Made by a program: the position numbers and the translations under genes
In this document: in pieces, positions 26,711 through 35,716 of the stretch
Numbering within the stretch: the stretch's first letter is position 1
Layout of the letters: each line of letters starts with the position of its first letter
Source of the DNA: Pseudoalteromonas viridis
Lineage (GTDB): Bacteria > Pseudomonadota > Gammaproteobacteria > Enterobacterales > Alteromonadaceae
Direction of reading: 5' to 3'
Length of the DNA stretch: 64,000 nt
Assembly: GCF_017742995.1 (NCBI RefSeq)
Contig: NZ_CP072425.1
Span: 496,001 to 560,000 of the forward strand
The notes under the pieces: generated by a model
What the model was told of the DNA's origin: nothing
The model's input: only the letters and a program-made list of their open reading frames with translations
Databases searched by the model: none

Positions 26711-28231
26711 TTACTGCTGAGTCACAGTCGCGACGTTGTAGTCACCGACCTGAGTAATGTTGATGGTCTGGCCGCTGCCATTTACGCCCCCTTCAACCAG
26801 GTTGCCGTAGCCGTTCTGATTGATTTGGATGTTGTTATCGCTGCCGCTGACAACGAATGCACCTGAGTCAACACCAGCCACAAAGTTTGCGCCGCCGGCT
26901 TGCTCAATGGCGATGTCGTTACTATTGCCTTCCAGCATCAGGTCGATGGCATTGAGTTCACCATTTTGCACCAAATCCAGCTGATTCAGTCCGCTGTCAA
27001 CCACAGACGCCAATGTAACCGACACCCCGTTGCTGTCACCAGTTTGCGCCACATTCAGCATATTGTTGTTGCTGGTCAGCGTGTTATCTGGGTGCGATGA
27101 CTGCAATACCACCTCGTTGTTGTCGCCATTTTGGATCACACCCACTTCACTGCCATTGCTGTTAAACTTCGCAATGTGCAGCTGGTTGTTGTCACCCAAT
27201 TGCAAGGTGCTGTATTCATTGTCGTTGCCCGCAGCGCCCAGATAAGCCTGGTTGTCGTTACCGCGTTGCTGCGCATCAAAGTCGTTGTCATTGCCAACCA
27301 CATCGAACGTTGTCTGGTTGTTATCACCCAGCTGTGCCAGCGTGACATAGTTACTGTCACCGCTGAAGAGTGTGGAAGTCATGCGGTTGTCATTGCCTTC
27401 CTGTTCCAGATCCACCCGGTTACTCTCACCTTGCAATGCAGCCATTTCAACGCGGTTACCATTGCCTGCACTTTGCTCTGCCTGCAACTCGTTGTCGTTA
27501 CCCGCTAACGTATCAATGGTGAATTTGTTGTAGTTACCTTCCTGAGACAAGCTCAGATCATTATCATTACCCTGCAGGCTCGCCAGGTTGAGTTCGTTGT
27601 AGGTACCATTTTGATCAACCTCAATGCTGTTCTGGTCGCCATGCACCTGGTCAATATTCACTTCACCCCAGTTCCCTTGCTGAGTCGCCGTTACCTGGTT
27701 GTTGTTACCCTGCATATCGGTGTTGTAGAACCAGTGGCCACCGCTGCTTTGCTCGACATGAATACGGTTACCATCACCATTAATGGTGTTGGTGACTTCG
27801 TTATTGATGCCAATATAACCGACACCGCGCTGAGTAATGTTTAAGCTGTTGTCGTTACCATTTAGCTCAGTCAGTGCCCCATTGGCCTCACCATCCTGGC
27901 TGTATTCCTGGGTATTGCCATCGCCTGCTGCCGTCACTTTGGTCAGGTTGCCTGTGCCAGCCTGAAATACGGTGGTCGTATTGCTATCCCCTTCAATCGA
28001 CAGTTCGCTGACATTGGATTCACCTTGTTGCGAGCTGGTGAGTACATTGCCTGCGCCATTGTTAGAGCGCTGCGTTACCGTCAGTGTGTTGCCCGTATTG
28101 TCTACCTGGATCAGCTGTGCCAGTTCAGACGTAGAAGCCGCCTTGGCGTCTGTGTCGGCAGCCTGTGCCACGCTGACACCAGATAATGCCAGTGCAATTG
28201 CACAGCAGGTCAGTGATTTTGAAAATTTCAC
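26711..28231 (-). CDS. csgA: giant curlin (CsgA/CsgB-like amyloid subunit)
   Basis: 507 residues from a GTG at 28231, chosen because AAGGAG lies six bases upstream and translation then begins directly on the signal peptide (KFSKSLTCCAIALALSGVSVAQA); the longer frame to 28312 has no ribosome site at its start. After the leader come about twenty imperfect repeats of some 22 residues with the curlin pattern Asn-x-hydrophobic-x-hydrophobic-x-Gln-x-Gly-x-x-Asn (QQGNWGEVNIDQ, QEGNYNKFTID, GDNNQLHIA). E. coli CsgA has five such repeats in 151 residues. It is the only curlin here; no csgB or csgC is visible nearby. First gene of the csgA-E-F-G operon. Confidence 0.93.
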   Translation of the reverse strand: MKFSKSLTCCAIALALSGVSVAQAADTDAKAASTSELAQLIQVDNTGNTLTVTQRSNNGAGNVLTSSQQGESNVSELSIEGDSNTTTVFQAGTGNLTKVTAAGDGNTQEYSQDGEANGALTELNGNDNSLNITQRGVGYIGINNEVTNTINGDGNRIHVEQSSGGHWFYNTDMQGNNNQVTATQQGNWGEVNIDQVHGDQNSIEVDQNGTYNELNLASLQGNDNDLSLSQEGNYNKFTIDTLAGNDNELQAEQSAGNGNRVEMAALQGESNRVDLEQEGNDNRMTSTLFSGDSNYVTLAQLGDNNQTTFDVVGNDNDFDAQQRGNDNQAYLGAAGNDNEYSTLQLGDNNQLHIAKFNSNGSEVGVIQNGDNNEVVLQSSHPDNTLTSNNNMLNVAQTGDSNGVSVTLASVVDSGLNQLDLVQNGELNAIDLMLEGNSNDIAIEQAGGANFVAGVDSGAFVVSGSDNNIQINQNGYGNLVEGGVNGSGQTINITQVGDYNVATVTQQ

Positions 28232-28949
28232 CTGGTTCTCCTTAGAGTTATTTATCATTTTTACCATGTCCTTCAACTTGTACGCGTTGCCTGCCTGATG
28301 ATTTAAGCACACTGTCTTTATGGAGGTTGCCAGCTCCTGATCTATGCGCTCGGGCAGACACAGTACAATTTAACCCGGGTTATCTTCACCGCTTCCCGCC
28401 AGACTGCCGTTATCCATTATTAGATATCTGCATCTAAAGGGCCGCATTCATACTCGCTTAGCCGTTACAGCCTGAGTCCATTGCCCAGCACCTGGCTGCG
28501 CAGTGTTTGCACGTTTCATTTAATGGACTCACTCCTTCACTCTAGAGCGCCATGTCAGCCAGGGAAATGAGAAATAATTTGGAATCTAATAAGTAATTTA
28601 AATTCATACAGTTAAATTACAAATAATTAAATTACCGATATTAATACGGCACAAAGTCACAAAATAGTATGAGTCATAGAATGACCAATATCGGGCCACC
28701 AAAGCCACAAAAAAGCATGAAAAACGCTTCAAAAAATCCGTTTGACTGACAAAAAAGTGGGGTTTTTACCTGCAAAATACGCTTTGAAATTGCATCCTCA
28801 ATTCGGGCTGTTTTAGCGTGAGCTCAGTTGCCAAACCGAGTTATCGACTGCCAGCCTCAGGCCTGGTGGTTTACACATCATGCCCACTTAAGTCGAGCAC
28901 ACACCATGACATCATGGTCAACAACTCAACTTACAATCTAGGACAAATG
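28232..28949. promoter_or_regulatory. 718-bp divergent region between curlin and protease genes
   Basis: No convincing coding sequence. About 28560-28720 is very AT-rich with repeated TTAAATTA-type words (for example TTAAATTAC twice near 28610-28640), a likely control region of the curli operon. A start upstream of 28950 for the protease would require leader sequence that is not peptide-like. No exact promoter is assigned. Confidence 0.4.
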
Positions 28950-31451
28950 ATGAAATTAAAATTTTCTGCCTTAACGTTGGCATTACTGCCAGTTTTCAGC
29001 GGCGCAGCACAAGCTGCAGTACAAATCACAGCGACAGAAAAAACCAATGACAACAGCGTCATGGTGGTCTTCAAAAAAGATGCGTCCAGCGCCCTGCGCG
29101 CCCAGGCTCGTAATCTGGTTAAAGCACGCATTTCGGATAATAACGCCGATGAAGTCGATGATCGTTACAAGCACGTCCTGTCGGGCCGCCTTGCCAACTT
29201 CAAACTGGACGGGCTCAGCAGCAAAGAGGCCATTGCAAAACTGGCAAAACACCCGGCGGTAGAATATGTTGAGCCGGATTATCAGGTTAAGGCGCTGGGT
29301 ATTCCGGATGATGCGCGCTTCGGTGAGCTGTGGGGTCTGCACAACACAGGACAAACCGGTGGCGTTGAAGATGCCGATATCGATGCACCAGAAGCCTGGG
29401 ATATCAGCATCGGTTCACGCGACGTGATTGTCGGTGTTATTGATACCGGGGTTGACTACACACACCCGGATCTGGCGGCAAACATGTGGCAAAACCCGGG
29501 TGAGATCCCAGGAGACGGCATTGATAACGATAACAATGGCTATGTCGATGACGTATACGGTGTGAATGCCATCACAGGCTCAGGCGACCCAATGGATGAT
29601 CAGGGCCATGGTACACACGTATCAGGTACTATCGGTGCCACGGGGAACGACGCCACGGGTGTGGTGGGCGTGAACCACGAAGTCTCTATCGTCGGTTGTA
29701 AATTCTTAGACTCCTCTGGCAGCGGCTCTACCTCGGATGCCATCGAATGTATCGATTACATGGTTTCACTCAAGCAGGCGGGCCATAACGTACGCGTACT
29801 CAACAACAGCTGGGGCGGCGGCGGTTTCAGCCAAACGCTGGCAGATGCCATCACGGCCAGTGAAAATGCGGATATCCTGTTTGTGGCGGCAGCTGGTAAC
29901 GGCGCAGTCGATAACGACAGCAACCCGCACTATCCGTCAAGCTATGAGCATGACAGCGTATTCTCAATTGCCTCAACCACAGACAATGACACCATGTCCT
30001 CTTTCTCGCAATGGGGTCTGACGTCGGTTGACATGGGTGCCCCAGGTAGCGCCATTCTGTCAACAGTACCGGGCGGCGGTTACAGCAGCTTCTCAGGCAC
30101 ATCTATGGCCACACCACATGTTGCCGGTGTCGCGGCATTGGTGCTGTCTATCGACCCAACGCTGGATACACTTTCACTGAAAAACCTGCTGATGCAAAGC
30201 GGTGACGCCAACGCGGCATTAGAAGGTAAAACCGTCGCAGGCACGCGTCTGAATGCGCATCAGGCACTGCTTGATGCCGATCCGTCACCTGGCTTCAGAA
30301 TGGGTGTGACACCAGGCTCACAGGAAATCACAGCGGGTGAAACGGCCAGCTATGAATTTAACTTCACCTCAGTGGCTGACTGGCAAGGCGACATCGCGCT
30401 GACACTGGACAGTGCATTGCCAGGCGCCGTGCTGTCACAAAGCACAGTAACACCGGGCAACACGGTCACCCTAACCGTTCCGACCACTGCGGATACTCAG
30501 TGGGGGAACTACAGCTTTACAGTTAACGCCACGTCTGGCGATTTAGCTGAGAGCAAAGCCGTTAGCCTGTCTGTACTGCCACAGGGTCTGAGCGACTTCA
30601 GCTATGACAACACAACGGCTGTGGATATTCCTGATAACGATGTCAATGGTATCAGCTCAGTGATCACAGTTGCTGATGACATCACCATTTTCGACAGCAA
30701 CACGCTGGTGGACATCACCCACACTTATATTGGCGATCTGCTGGTCACTCTGACGTCTCCTGCGGGTACCTCGGTGACGCTACACAACCGTACCGGCGGC
30801 GGCACAGACAACCTGGTTAACACCTTCAATTCAGCGGCCTTTAATGGCGAAGCCGCACGCGGTGACTGGACACTGAGCGTGTCTGACAACGCGGGTGTGG
30901 ATACTGGTACTCTGAATAACTGGACACTGACACTGACAGGTCTGGGTGAAGTCTCTGCACAGCCTCCGGTTGCCGGTTTCAGCTTTGAAAAGAGTGGCCT
31001 GAGCGTGACCTTTACTGACAGCAGCACCGATGCCAACAACGACATCGTCAGCTGGCAGTGGGACTTTGGTGATGGCAACAGCAGCAGCGACGCGAACCCG
31101 ACCCATGTTTACACCACGTCGGGCACTTACTCTGCGACACTGACTGTCACGGACAGCGAAGGCAACAGCAACAGCACCACACAGGAAGTGACCGTCAGCT
31201 CTGATGACATTGCACTGGAAGTAGTACGTACTAACAAGTCACGTCTGGGCTTCTACCGGGTATCCCTGTCATGGTCTGGTAGCAGCGCTGAACAAGTCGA
31301 CATCTATCGCGATGGTACCCTGCTGCGTACAGTCAATAACTCAGGTCAGTTCCGTGATTTCGGTCGCGACCCTGCGGTAACGGGCTTCACCTACAAGATC
31401 TGTCAGGCAAGTGATATCTGCTCAAACGAAGTGAGTGTGAGTTTCCAGTAA
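28950..31451 (+). CDS. secreted S8 (subtilisin-like) serine protease with P-domain and PKD domain
   Basis: About 833 residues. Start at the second of two adjacent ATGs (28950), six bases after AGGA, giving signal peptide MKLKFSALTLALLPVFSGAA. An I9-type propeptide follows (VMVVFKKD to VEYVEPDYQV). The catalytic triad sits in VIDTGVDYTHPDL (Asp), GHGTHVSGT (His) and SGTSMATPHVAG (Ser). After it come a beta-rich segment, a proprotein-convertase P-domain (THTYIGDLLVTLTSPAG to NNWTLTLTG), a PKD domain (SWQWDFGDGNSSS) and a final Fn3-like module. It is probably an extracellular protease of marine type. The gene ends inside a 28-bp tandem repeat. Confidence 0.94.
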   Translation: MKLKFSALTLALLPVFSGAAQAAVQITATEKTNDNSVMVVFKKDASSALRAQARNLVKARISDNNADEVDDRYKHVLSGRLANFKLDGLSSKEAIAKLAKHPAVEYVEPDYQVKALGIPDDARFGELWGLHNTGQTGGVEDADIDAPEAWDISIGSRDVIVGVIDTGVDYTHPDLAANMWQNPGEIPGDGIDNDNNGYVDDVYGVNAITGSGDPMDDQGHGTHVSGTIGATGNDATGVVGVNHEVSIVGCKFLDSSGSGSTSDAIECIDYMVSLKQAGHNVRVLNNSWGGGGFSQTLADAITASENADILFVAAAGNGAVDNDSNPHYPSSYEHDSVFSIASTTDNDTMSSFSQWGLTSVDMGAPGSAILSTVPGGGYSSFSGTSMATPHVAGVAALVLSIDPTLDTLSLKNLLMQSGDANAALEGKTVAGTRLNAHQALLDADPSPGFRMGVTPGSQEITAGETASYEFNFTSVADWQGDIALTLDSALPGAVLSQSTVTPGNTVTLTVPTTADTQWGNYSFTVNATSGDLAESKAVSLSVLPQGLSDFSYDNTTAVDIPDNDVNGISSVITVADDITIFDSNTLVDITHTYIGDLLVTLTSPAGTSVTLHNRTGGGTDNLVNTFNSAAFNGEAARGDWTLSVSDNAGVDTGTLNNWTLTLTGLGEVSAQPPVAGFSFEKSGLSVTFTDSSTDANNDIVSWQWDFGDGNSSSDANPTHVYTTSGTYSATLTVTDSEGNSNSTTQEVTVSSDDIALEVVRTNKSRLGFYRVSLSWSGSSAEQVDIYRDGTLLRTVNNSGQFRDFGRDPAVTGFTYKICQASDICSNEVSVSFQ

Positions 31452-31526
31452 CCTGGTTTGATTAACTTCATTCCAGTAACCTGGTTCGAGTAACCTCGTT
31501 CCAGTAACCTGGTTTGATTAAACAAA
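31443..31526 (+). repeat. three 28-bp tandem repeats straddling the protease stop codon
   Basis: TTCCAGTAACCTGG begins at 31443, 31471 and 31499, an exact 28-bp period. The first copy contains the last two codons and stop of the protease gene (TTC CAG TAA); the other copies repeat that stop downstream. Consistent with slippage duplication of the gene end. Confidence 0.75.
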
Positions 31527-31541
31527 TCTAGATTTAGTCAC

Positions 31542-31573
31542 AAAAAGGGCCGCATGTCACTGCGGCCCTTTTT
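31542..31573. terminator. bidirectional terminator between protease and lipoprotein genes
   Basis: AAAAAGGGCCGCA pairs with TGCGGCCCTTTTT over 13 bp with a 6-nt loop; each strand therefore ends with a T-run. It serves two convergent genes. Confidence 0.92.
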
Positions 31574-31583
31574 ATGTCTGTTA

Positions 31584-31868
31584 CTATCTGCAGGTTTGCC
31601 TGATGATATTGGTTTGTCTGGCCATCTCGGCCTCGTTGTTCTTGCTCTTGGCTACTGCGAAATCCACCTGCGCATCATTGCATTTGTCTCTGAGTTCCTT
31701 GTCCATCAGGTAAACCTGATCCCGTTGTGCCTGAGCCAGACCTTCAACACCACTGTATTCCTGACGCGCCTCTGGAGCCTTATCTTGCTCATAAGGCGTA
31801 GATTGAGAGACTTTGCACCCAGCCAGCACCAATAAACCCAAACCAATGATTAAGCCATTCTTTTTCAT
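31584..31868 (-). CDS. small lipoprotein of unknown function
   Basis: 94 residues. The N-terminus MKKNGLIIGLGLLVLAGCKV is a type II signal with lipobox LVLAGC; the residue after Cys is Lys, which does not oppose outer-membrane sorting. The mature part is charged and helical, with one further pair of Cys residues (RDKCNDAQ and IIRQTC) that could form a disulphide. I do not recognise the family. It has its own terminator and no operon partner. Confidence 0.72.
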   Translation of the reverse strand: MKKNGLIIGLGLLVLAGCKVSQSTPYEQDKAPEARQEYSGVEGLAQAQRDQVYLMDKELRDKCNDAQVDFAVAKSKNNEAEMARQTNIIRQTCR

Positions 31869-31951
31869 ATTATTACTTCCTGATATGACGAGGCCCTGAT
31901 GGTATCATAAGGAATGGAAAAAGGAACAAACCTGCGCAGACATCACTCCCG

Positions 31952-32347
31952 CTACGCTTCATATAATTCCAGCGGTAAATCATCCGGATCGGCAAAAAAA
32001 CAAAAGCGCTTTTGGGTGTAAGGGTCAATGCGAATGGGCTCGCAACTCACCCCTTTTGCTATCAGTGCGTTGCGTGCTGCTTCGATATCAGTGACGGACA
32101 GTGCAAGATGGCGCAGGCCCTGAGCTTCCGGATAACTGGGACGCGCAGGCGCTGCGGCAAAGTGAAACAGTTCAATCTGGGTGCCATCAGGCAGCATGAG
32201 ATCCAGCTTATAGCTCTGGCGCCCGCTTTGATAATGTTCGGCAATCACAGAGCACCCGATCACATCAATATAAAAGGCTTTGGCGCGTGCATAATCAGAG
32301 CAAATAATCGCAACATGGTGAACACGGGTAATATAGTTGGCAAGCAT
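31952..32347 (-). CDS. VOC family protein, YaeR-like
   Basis: 131 residues from the ATG at 32347; an in-frame TTG seven codons upstream is the alternative. The start (ITRVHHVAIICSDYARAKAFYIDVIG), LMLPDGTQIELFHFAAAP, GLRHLALSVTDIEAA and RFCFFADPDDLPLELYEA match the YaeR group of glyoxalase-like metal-binding proteins. His, Glu, His and Glu ligand positions appear complete, so it probably binds a divalent metal. Substrate unknown. No operon partner is evident. Confidence 0.85.
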   Translation of the reverse strand: MLANYITRVHHVAIICSDYARAKAFYIDVIGCSVIAEHYQSGRQSYKLDLMLPDGTQIELFHFAAAPARPSYPEAQGLRHLALSVTDIEAARNALIAKGVSCEPIRIDPYTQKRFCFFADPDDLPLELYEA

Positions 32348-32431
32348 AGAGCGTTTCTGTGACAACAAAAGCCGTACTGTGCCGCATCCGGCTGCACTTG
32401 TCCACCTGTCGCGTCGTGACGAACATCCTGA

Positions 32432-34942
32432 CTAATCCTGCCTGAGCGCCTCAGCAGGCGCGTGTTTCAGCTGACGTGAAACCGGCAGTAAAGTGGCCAG
32501 CAACACCAGCATCACAATCAGCCCGGGTATCCCCAGCAGCGCCAGGATGTAGCTTTGAGGGTCCACCACCATGGCATTCGCCAGCTGAGCACTTAGCCAC
32601 AACGCGGCAAGCACGCCTGCGAGCAACCCAACTGCCAACTGCACAAGCGCCTGCTTGATAAACAAACCAACGACGTGTTTGTCCGGTACGCCAAGGGCCC
32701 GCCGGGTAGCAATCTCCTGGCTGCGCAATGCAATACTGTTTGCAGACATGGCATAGATCCCACTGGCCGCTAAAAACAAGGCAACCAGTCCACCTGCAAC
32801 AAACACCTGATTGAGTGATTCTATCAATAACAATGGCTGTTTGATTAAACTCTGATAACTCTGGATTTGGTGCACGGTCGCATCCGCATCCAGGTCAATG
32901 ATAGCCTGTTGCAACGCCGCCATCGCCTGTGCTTCGTCACCACTATAGTGCACTACGATATTCATCCACCACGAACGCAGATCCATCAAACCATATCCCG
33001 TATACGGGGTGCTGGTCGAATCCAGGGTCGGACCGTGAATACTGTCAGACACCACACCCACTATGGTGCGCCACTCACTGTGCCAGCCTTCTCCATCGAG
33101 GGTACGAATACGCTGTCCCACGGCTCCACCCTGTGGAAACAACTCACGTGCCATGGCCGCATTGATGATGACCGGCGAGCCGCTGCCACGCAGTTCACGA
33201 CTGTCGATGGCTAAATCAGTCAGGTTAAAATCCCGCCCTTCAAGCAGCTGCATACCCACCGTGTGCCACGCCCCGCGACTGACGACTTCAAAATTCCACA
33301 TCGGGTTGTCACTAAACACCGCTGCCGCCTGACCCTGGATCTCAAAATGTGAAGTCCCCCCACCTGTACCGGGTAGGCTGCTGAAATAAGCAACACTGCG
33401 CACGTTAGGCAGCTGCTCCAGCTGGTCTTTTAATCCGTAGTAAAAATCGTTGCGCTTTTTTCGCGCCTCTGGCTCGCCGCCATTCCAGCGATAACTCCCC
33501 CAGGCCAGACGCACGGATGCGGTCAAACGCTGCTCAGTTTGCACACCATAATCCGCCTGTTGCGCAGCCAGACTGCTGCCTAAGAGCATCACGGCAATGA
33601 CCAGTACGACGCAGGACAAAGCGATTTCAGACATCACCAATGCCTGATTCACTCGCCCAGCACGCTGACTCACCGCACCACGAGTACCATCACGGAGAAT
33701 GCCGTTAATATCCCCCTGCAAAGCGCGCCACGCCGGTATAAAACCTGTGATGAGTATCATCAGTAAAACCGCGCCCAGCAACATCCAGACTGAGTCCAGC
33801 GACAAACTGAATGTCCACCAAAAAGGACGGGCCCCGCTCATTGCAAAGATCTCATTTAGCGCCTGATTGGTCAGCACCATCCCCCAGTGCGCCAGGCCCA
33901 GAGCCAGTATGCCACCGACACAACAAATCAAGGTGCTTTCCCACAGCATCTGCAAAATGAGCCGCCGCTGTGGCACACCCAGCGCAACCCGGATAGCCAC
34001 ATCGCGGATCTGCTCATTAACCCGGGCCAGCAACAGGTTACCCACATTAATACAAGTCAGTAGCAAAATAAGTAACACCACCAGCATCATAGCTACTAGC
34101 ACTGAGTAATGCTGATACAACACGTCGACGCTGAGTTTAAACGGCACCGCCTGCAAGTAGCCACCCGCGACATCAGCGCGCCAGGCAAATTCCTGCGGCA
34201 AGGCCTGAAGCTGACGCTGCAACAAAGTCGCCAGTTCATGCTGAAACTGTGTCAGAGTAACCCCAGGCTTGAGCCTGGCAACCGCCTGCAACCCTCCGCG
34301 GTTCGACGGACTGGCAGGCTCCAGCCGGGTCTGAGTCATAATTTGCCAAACCTGCGCCTGGGTTGGAAAAGCAAACCCGGGCGGCATGACGCCTATCACT
34401 TGCACTGGAATGGCCTCAACCTGAACCACCTGACCGATGATATCCGCGTTACCCGCAAAGATCCTCTGCCAGATATCGTAGTTCAATACCACGACTGACT
34501 GAGACTCATTTTGCTGATCAGACGGGCTAAAACTGCGGCCAAGCAGCGGCTGTACCCCCGCGACTTCAAAGATATCCCATTGCACATAGGTCAGATGCAC
34601 TTTATGTGAACTGGCCTCATTACCCAGCTGGCCCACCGTGCGCACTGCCGACTGATACAAACTCATACTCTGCAATAACGTACTGTGCGACTGAATTCGA
34701 TTCAGATGATAAGGGTCAACACGCTGACGGACACCATGGGCGGCTTTAAACTCACCGGCAATCGCAATGAGAGGCGTATCCTGGCCCAGAGTCAAAGGCT
34801 TAAACACCAGCTGCTGCATCAGGGTAAAGGTGTACAAAGTCAGTGCCAGTCCCACCGTCACAATGGCGGTGGTGGTCAGGGTAAACAGCGGCTTTTTTAG
34901 CAGCAACCGGGCTGCGTATCGAATATCTATCCAGGCAGACAT
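32432..34942 (-). CDS. MacB/FtsX-type ABC transporter permease
   Basis: 836 residues. It has two copies of a periplasmic-core-plus-FtsX arrangement: a first helix (LLLKKPLFTLTTTAIVTVGLALTLYTFT), a large periplasmic domain, then helices such as VLVAMMLVVLLILLLTCINVGNLLLARV and, in the second half, VFVAGGLVALFLAASGIYAMSANSIALR followed by RRALGVPDKHV. Eight membrane helices are expected. Permeases of this type use ATP to drive export across the envelope by moving the periplasmic domain. It follows the ATPase gene (26 bp) and adaptor gene, forming one operon. Substrate unknown; macrolides, lipoproteins or peptides are possible for the family. Confidence 0.9.
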   Translation of the reverse strand: MSAWIDIRYAARLLLKKPLFTLTTTAIVTVGLALTLYTFTLMQQLVFKPLTLGQDTPLIAIAGEFKAAHGVRQRVDPYHLNRIQSHSTLLQSMSLYQSAVRTVGQLGNEASSHKVHLTYVQWDIFEVAGVQPLLGRSFSPSDQQNESQSVVVLNYDIWQRIFAGNADIIGQVVQVEAIPVQVIGVMPPGFAFPTQAQVWQIMTQTRLEPASPSNRGGLQAVARLKPGVTLTQFQHELATLLQRQLQALPQEFAWRADVAGGYLQAVPFKLSVDVLYQHYSVLVAMMLVVLLILLLTCINVGNLLLARVNEQIRDVAIRVALGVPQRRLILQMLWESTLICCVGGILALGLAHWGMVLTNQALNEIFAMSGARPFWWTFSLSLDSVWMLLGAVLLMILITGFIPAWRALQGDINGILRDGTRGAVSQRAGRVNQALVMSEIALSCVVLVIAVMLLGSSLAAQQADYGVQTEQRLTASVRLAWGSYRWNGGEPEARKKRNDFYYGLKDQLEQLPNVRSVAYFSSLPGTGGGTSHFEIQGQAAAVFSDNPMWNFEVVSRGAWHTVGMQLLEGRDFNLTDLAIDSRELRGSGSPVIINAAMARELFPQGGAVGQRIRTLDGEGWHSEWRTIVGVVSDSIHGPTLDSTSTPYTGYGLMDLRSWWMNIVVHYSGDEAQAMAALQQAIIDLDADATVHQIQSYQSLIKQPLLLIESLNQVFVAGGLVALFLAASGIYAMSANSIALRSQEIATRRALGVPDKHVVGLFIKQALVQLAVGLLAGVLAALWLSAQLANAMVVDPQSYILALLGIPGLIVMLVLLATLLPVSRQLKHAPAEALRQD

Positions 34943-34968
34943 AAGGCATTCCTCTTAACAGATAGCAA

Positions 34969-35697
34969 TCATACGGCGACAGCAGTGCGCAACGACGCCG
35001 GGCTGTCTGACACAATCACACCGTCTTTCATGGCAATGATGCGCTCAGTACGCTGTGCCGATGACATATCATGGGTCACCATACAAATGGTCGCACCTTG
35101 TTGATGGAGCGTATCGAGCAGCGACATCACTATCCGCGCATTGTTGGAATCCAGATTACCCGTGGGCTCATCGGCCAGAATAATCGCCGGCTGACCGGCA
35201 ATGGCGCGGGCAATGGCCACTCGTTGCTGTTGCCCGCCGGAAAGCTGAGCTGGAAAGTGACTGGCTCTGTGGGTCATCTCAACCTGCTCCAGTGCTGCCA
35301 TTACCCGCTCGCGTTGTTGTGTCCGACTCAGATCCGCACGATAGCTCAGCGGCAGTGCCACGTTGTCGGCCACACTCAGCGCACTTATCAGGTTAAAAGA
35401 CTGAAAAATAAAGCCGATTTCTTTATTGCGGATCCGGGAGCGCTCATTTTTATCAATCTGGCTGGTATCGTGTCCCGCCAGCCGGTAAGTCCCCCCGCTC
35501 GGGGTATCCAACAGGCCCAGCTGAGCCAGTAAAGTCGATTTCCCACAACCCGACGGGCCGGTAATGGCCAGGTATTCACCTTTTGCGATCTGTACATTGA
35601 TGTTGTTCAGTGCCCAGGTTTCGACATCATCACTGACAAACACTTTGTTTAACTGCGCCAGTTCAACCAGGCGGCTGTTTTGCTGTTGTGCCGACAT
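34969..35697 (-). CDS. MacB/LolD-type ABC transporter ATP-binding protein
   Basis: 242 residues. Walker [11 protein letters not shown]-loop FQSFNLISAL, signature [14 protein letters not shown], Walker [13 protein letters not shown] and the H-loop CMVTHD are all present. It powers the permease encoded next and follows the adaptor gene by 19 bp. This subfamily serves MacB- and Lol-like machines that act on the periplasmic side rather than moving solutes through the membrane. Confidence 0.95.
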   Translation of the reverse strand: MSAQQQNSRLVELAQLNKVFVSDDVETWALNNINVQIAKGEYLAITGPSGCGKSTLLAQLGLLDTPSGGTYRLAGHDTSQIDKNERSRIRNKEIGFIFQSFNLISALSVADNVALPLSYRADLSRTQQRERVMAALEQVEMTHRASHFPAQLSGGQQQRVAIARAIAGQPAIILADEPTGNLDSNNARIVMSLLDTLHQQGATICMVTHDMSSAQRTERIIAMKDGVIVSDSPASLRTAVAV

Positions 35698-35716
35698 GAT
35701 CTGTACTCCTTTATGG

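Noticed and set aside
26900..28298. Several plus-strand open frames opposite the curlin gene
   Set aside because: They mirror the curlin repeats on the other strand; the minus frame has signal peptide, ribosome site and family pattern.
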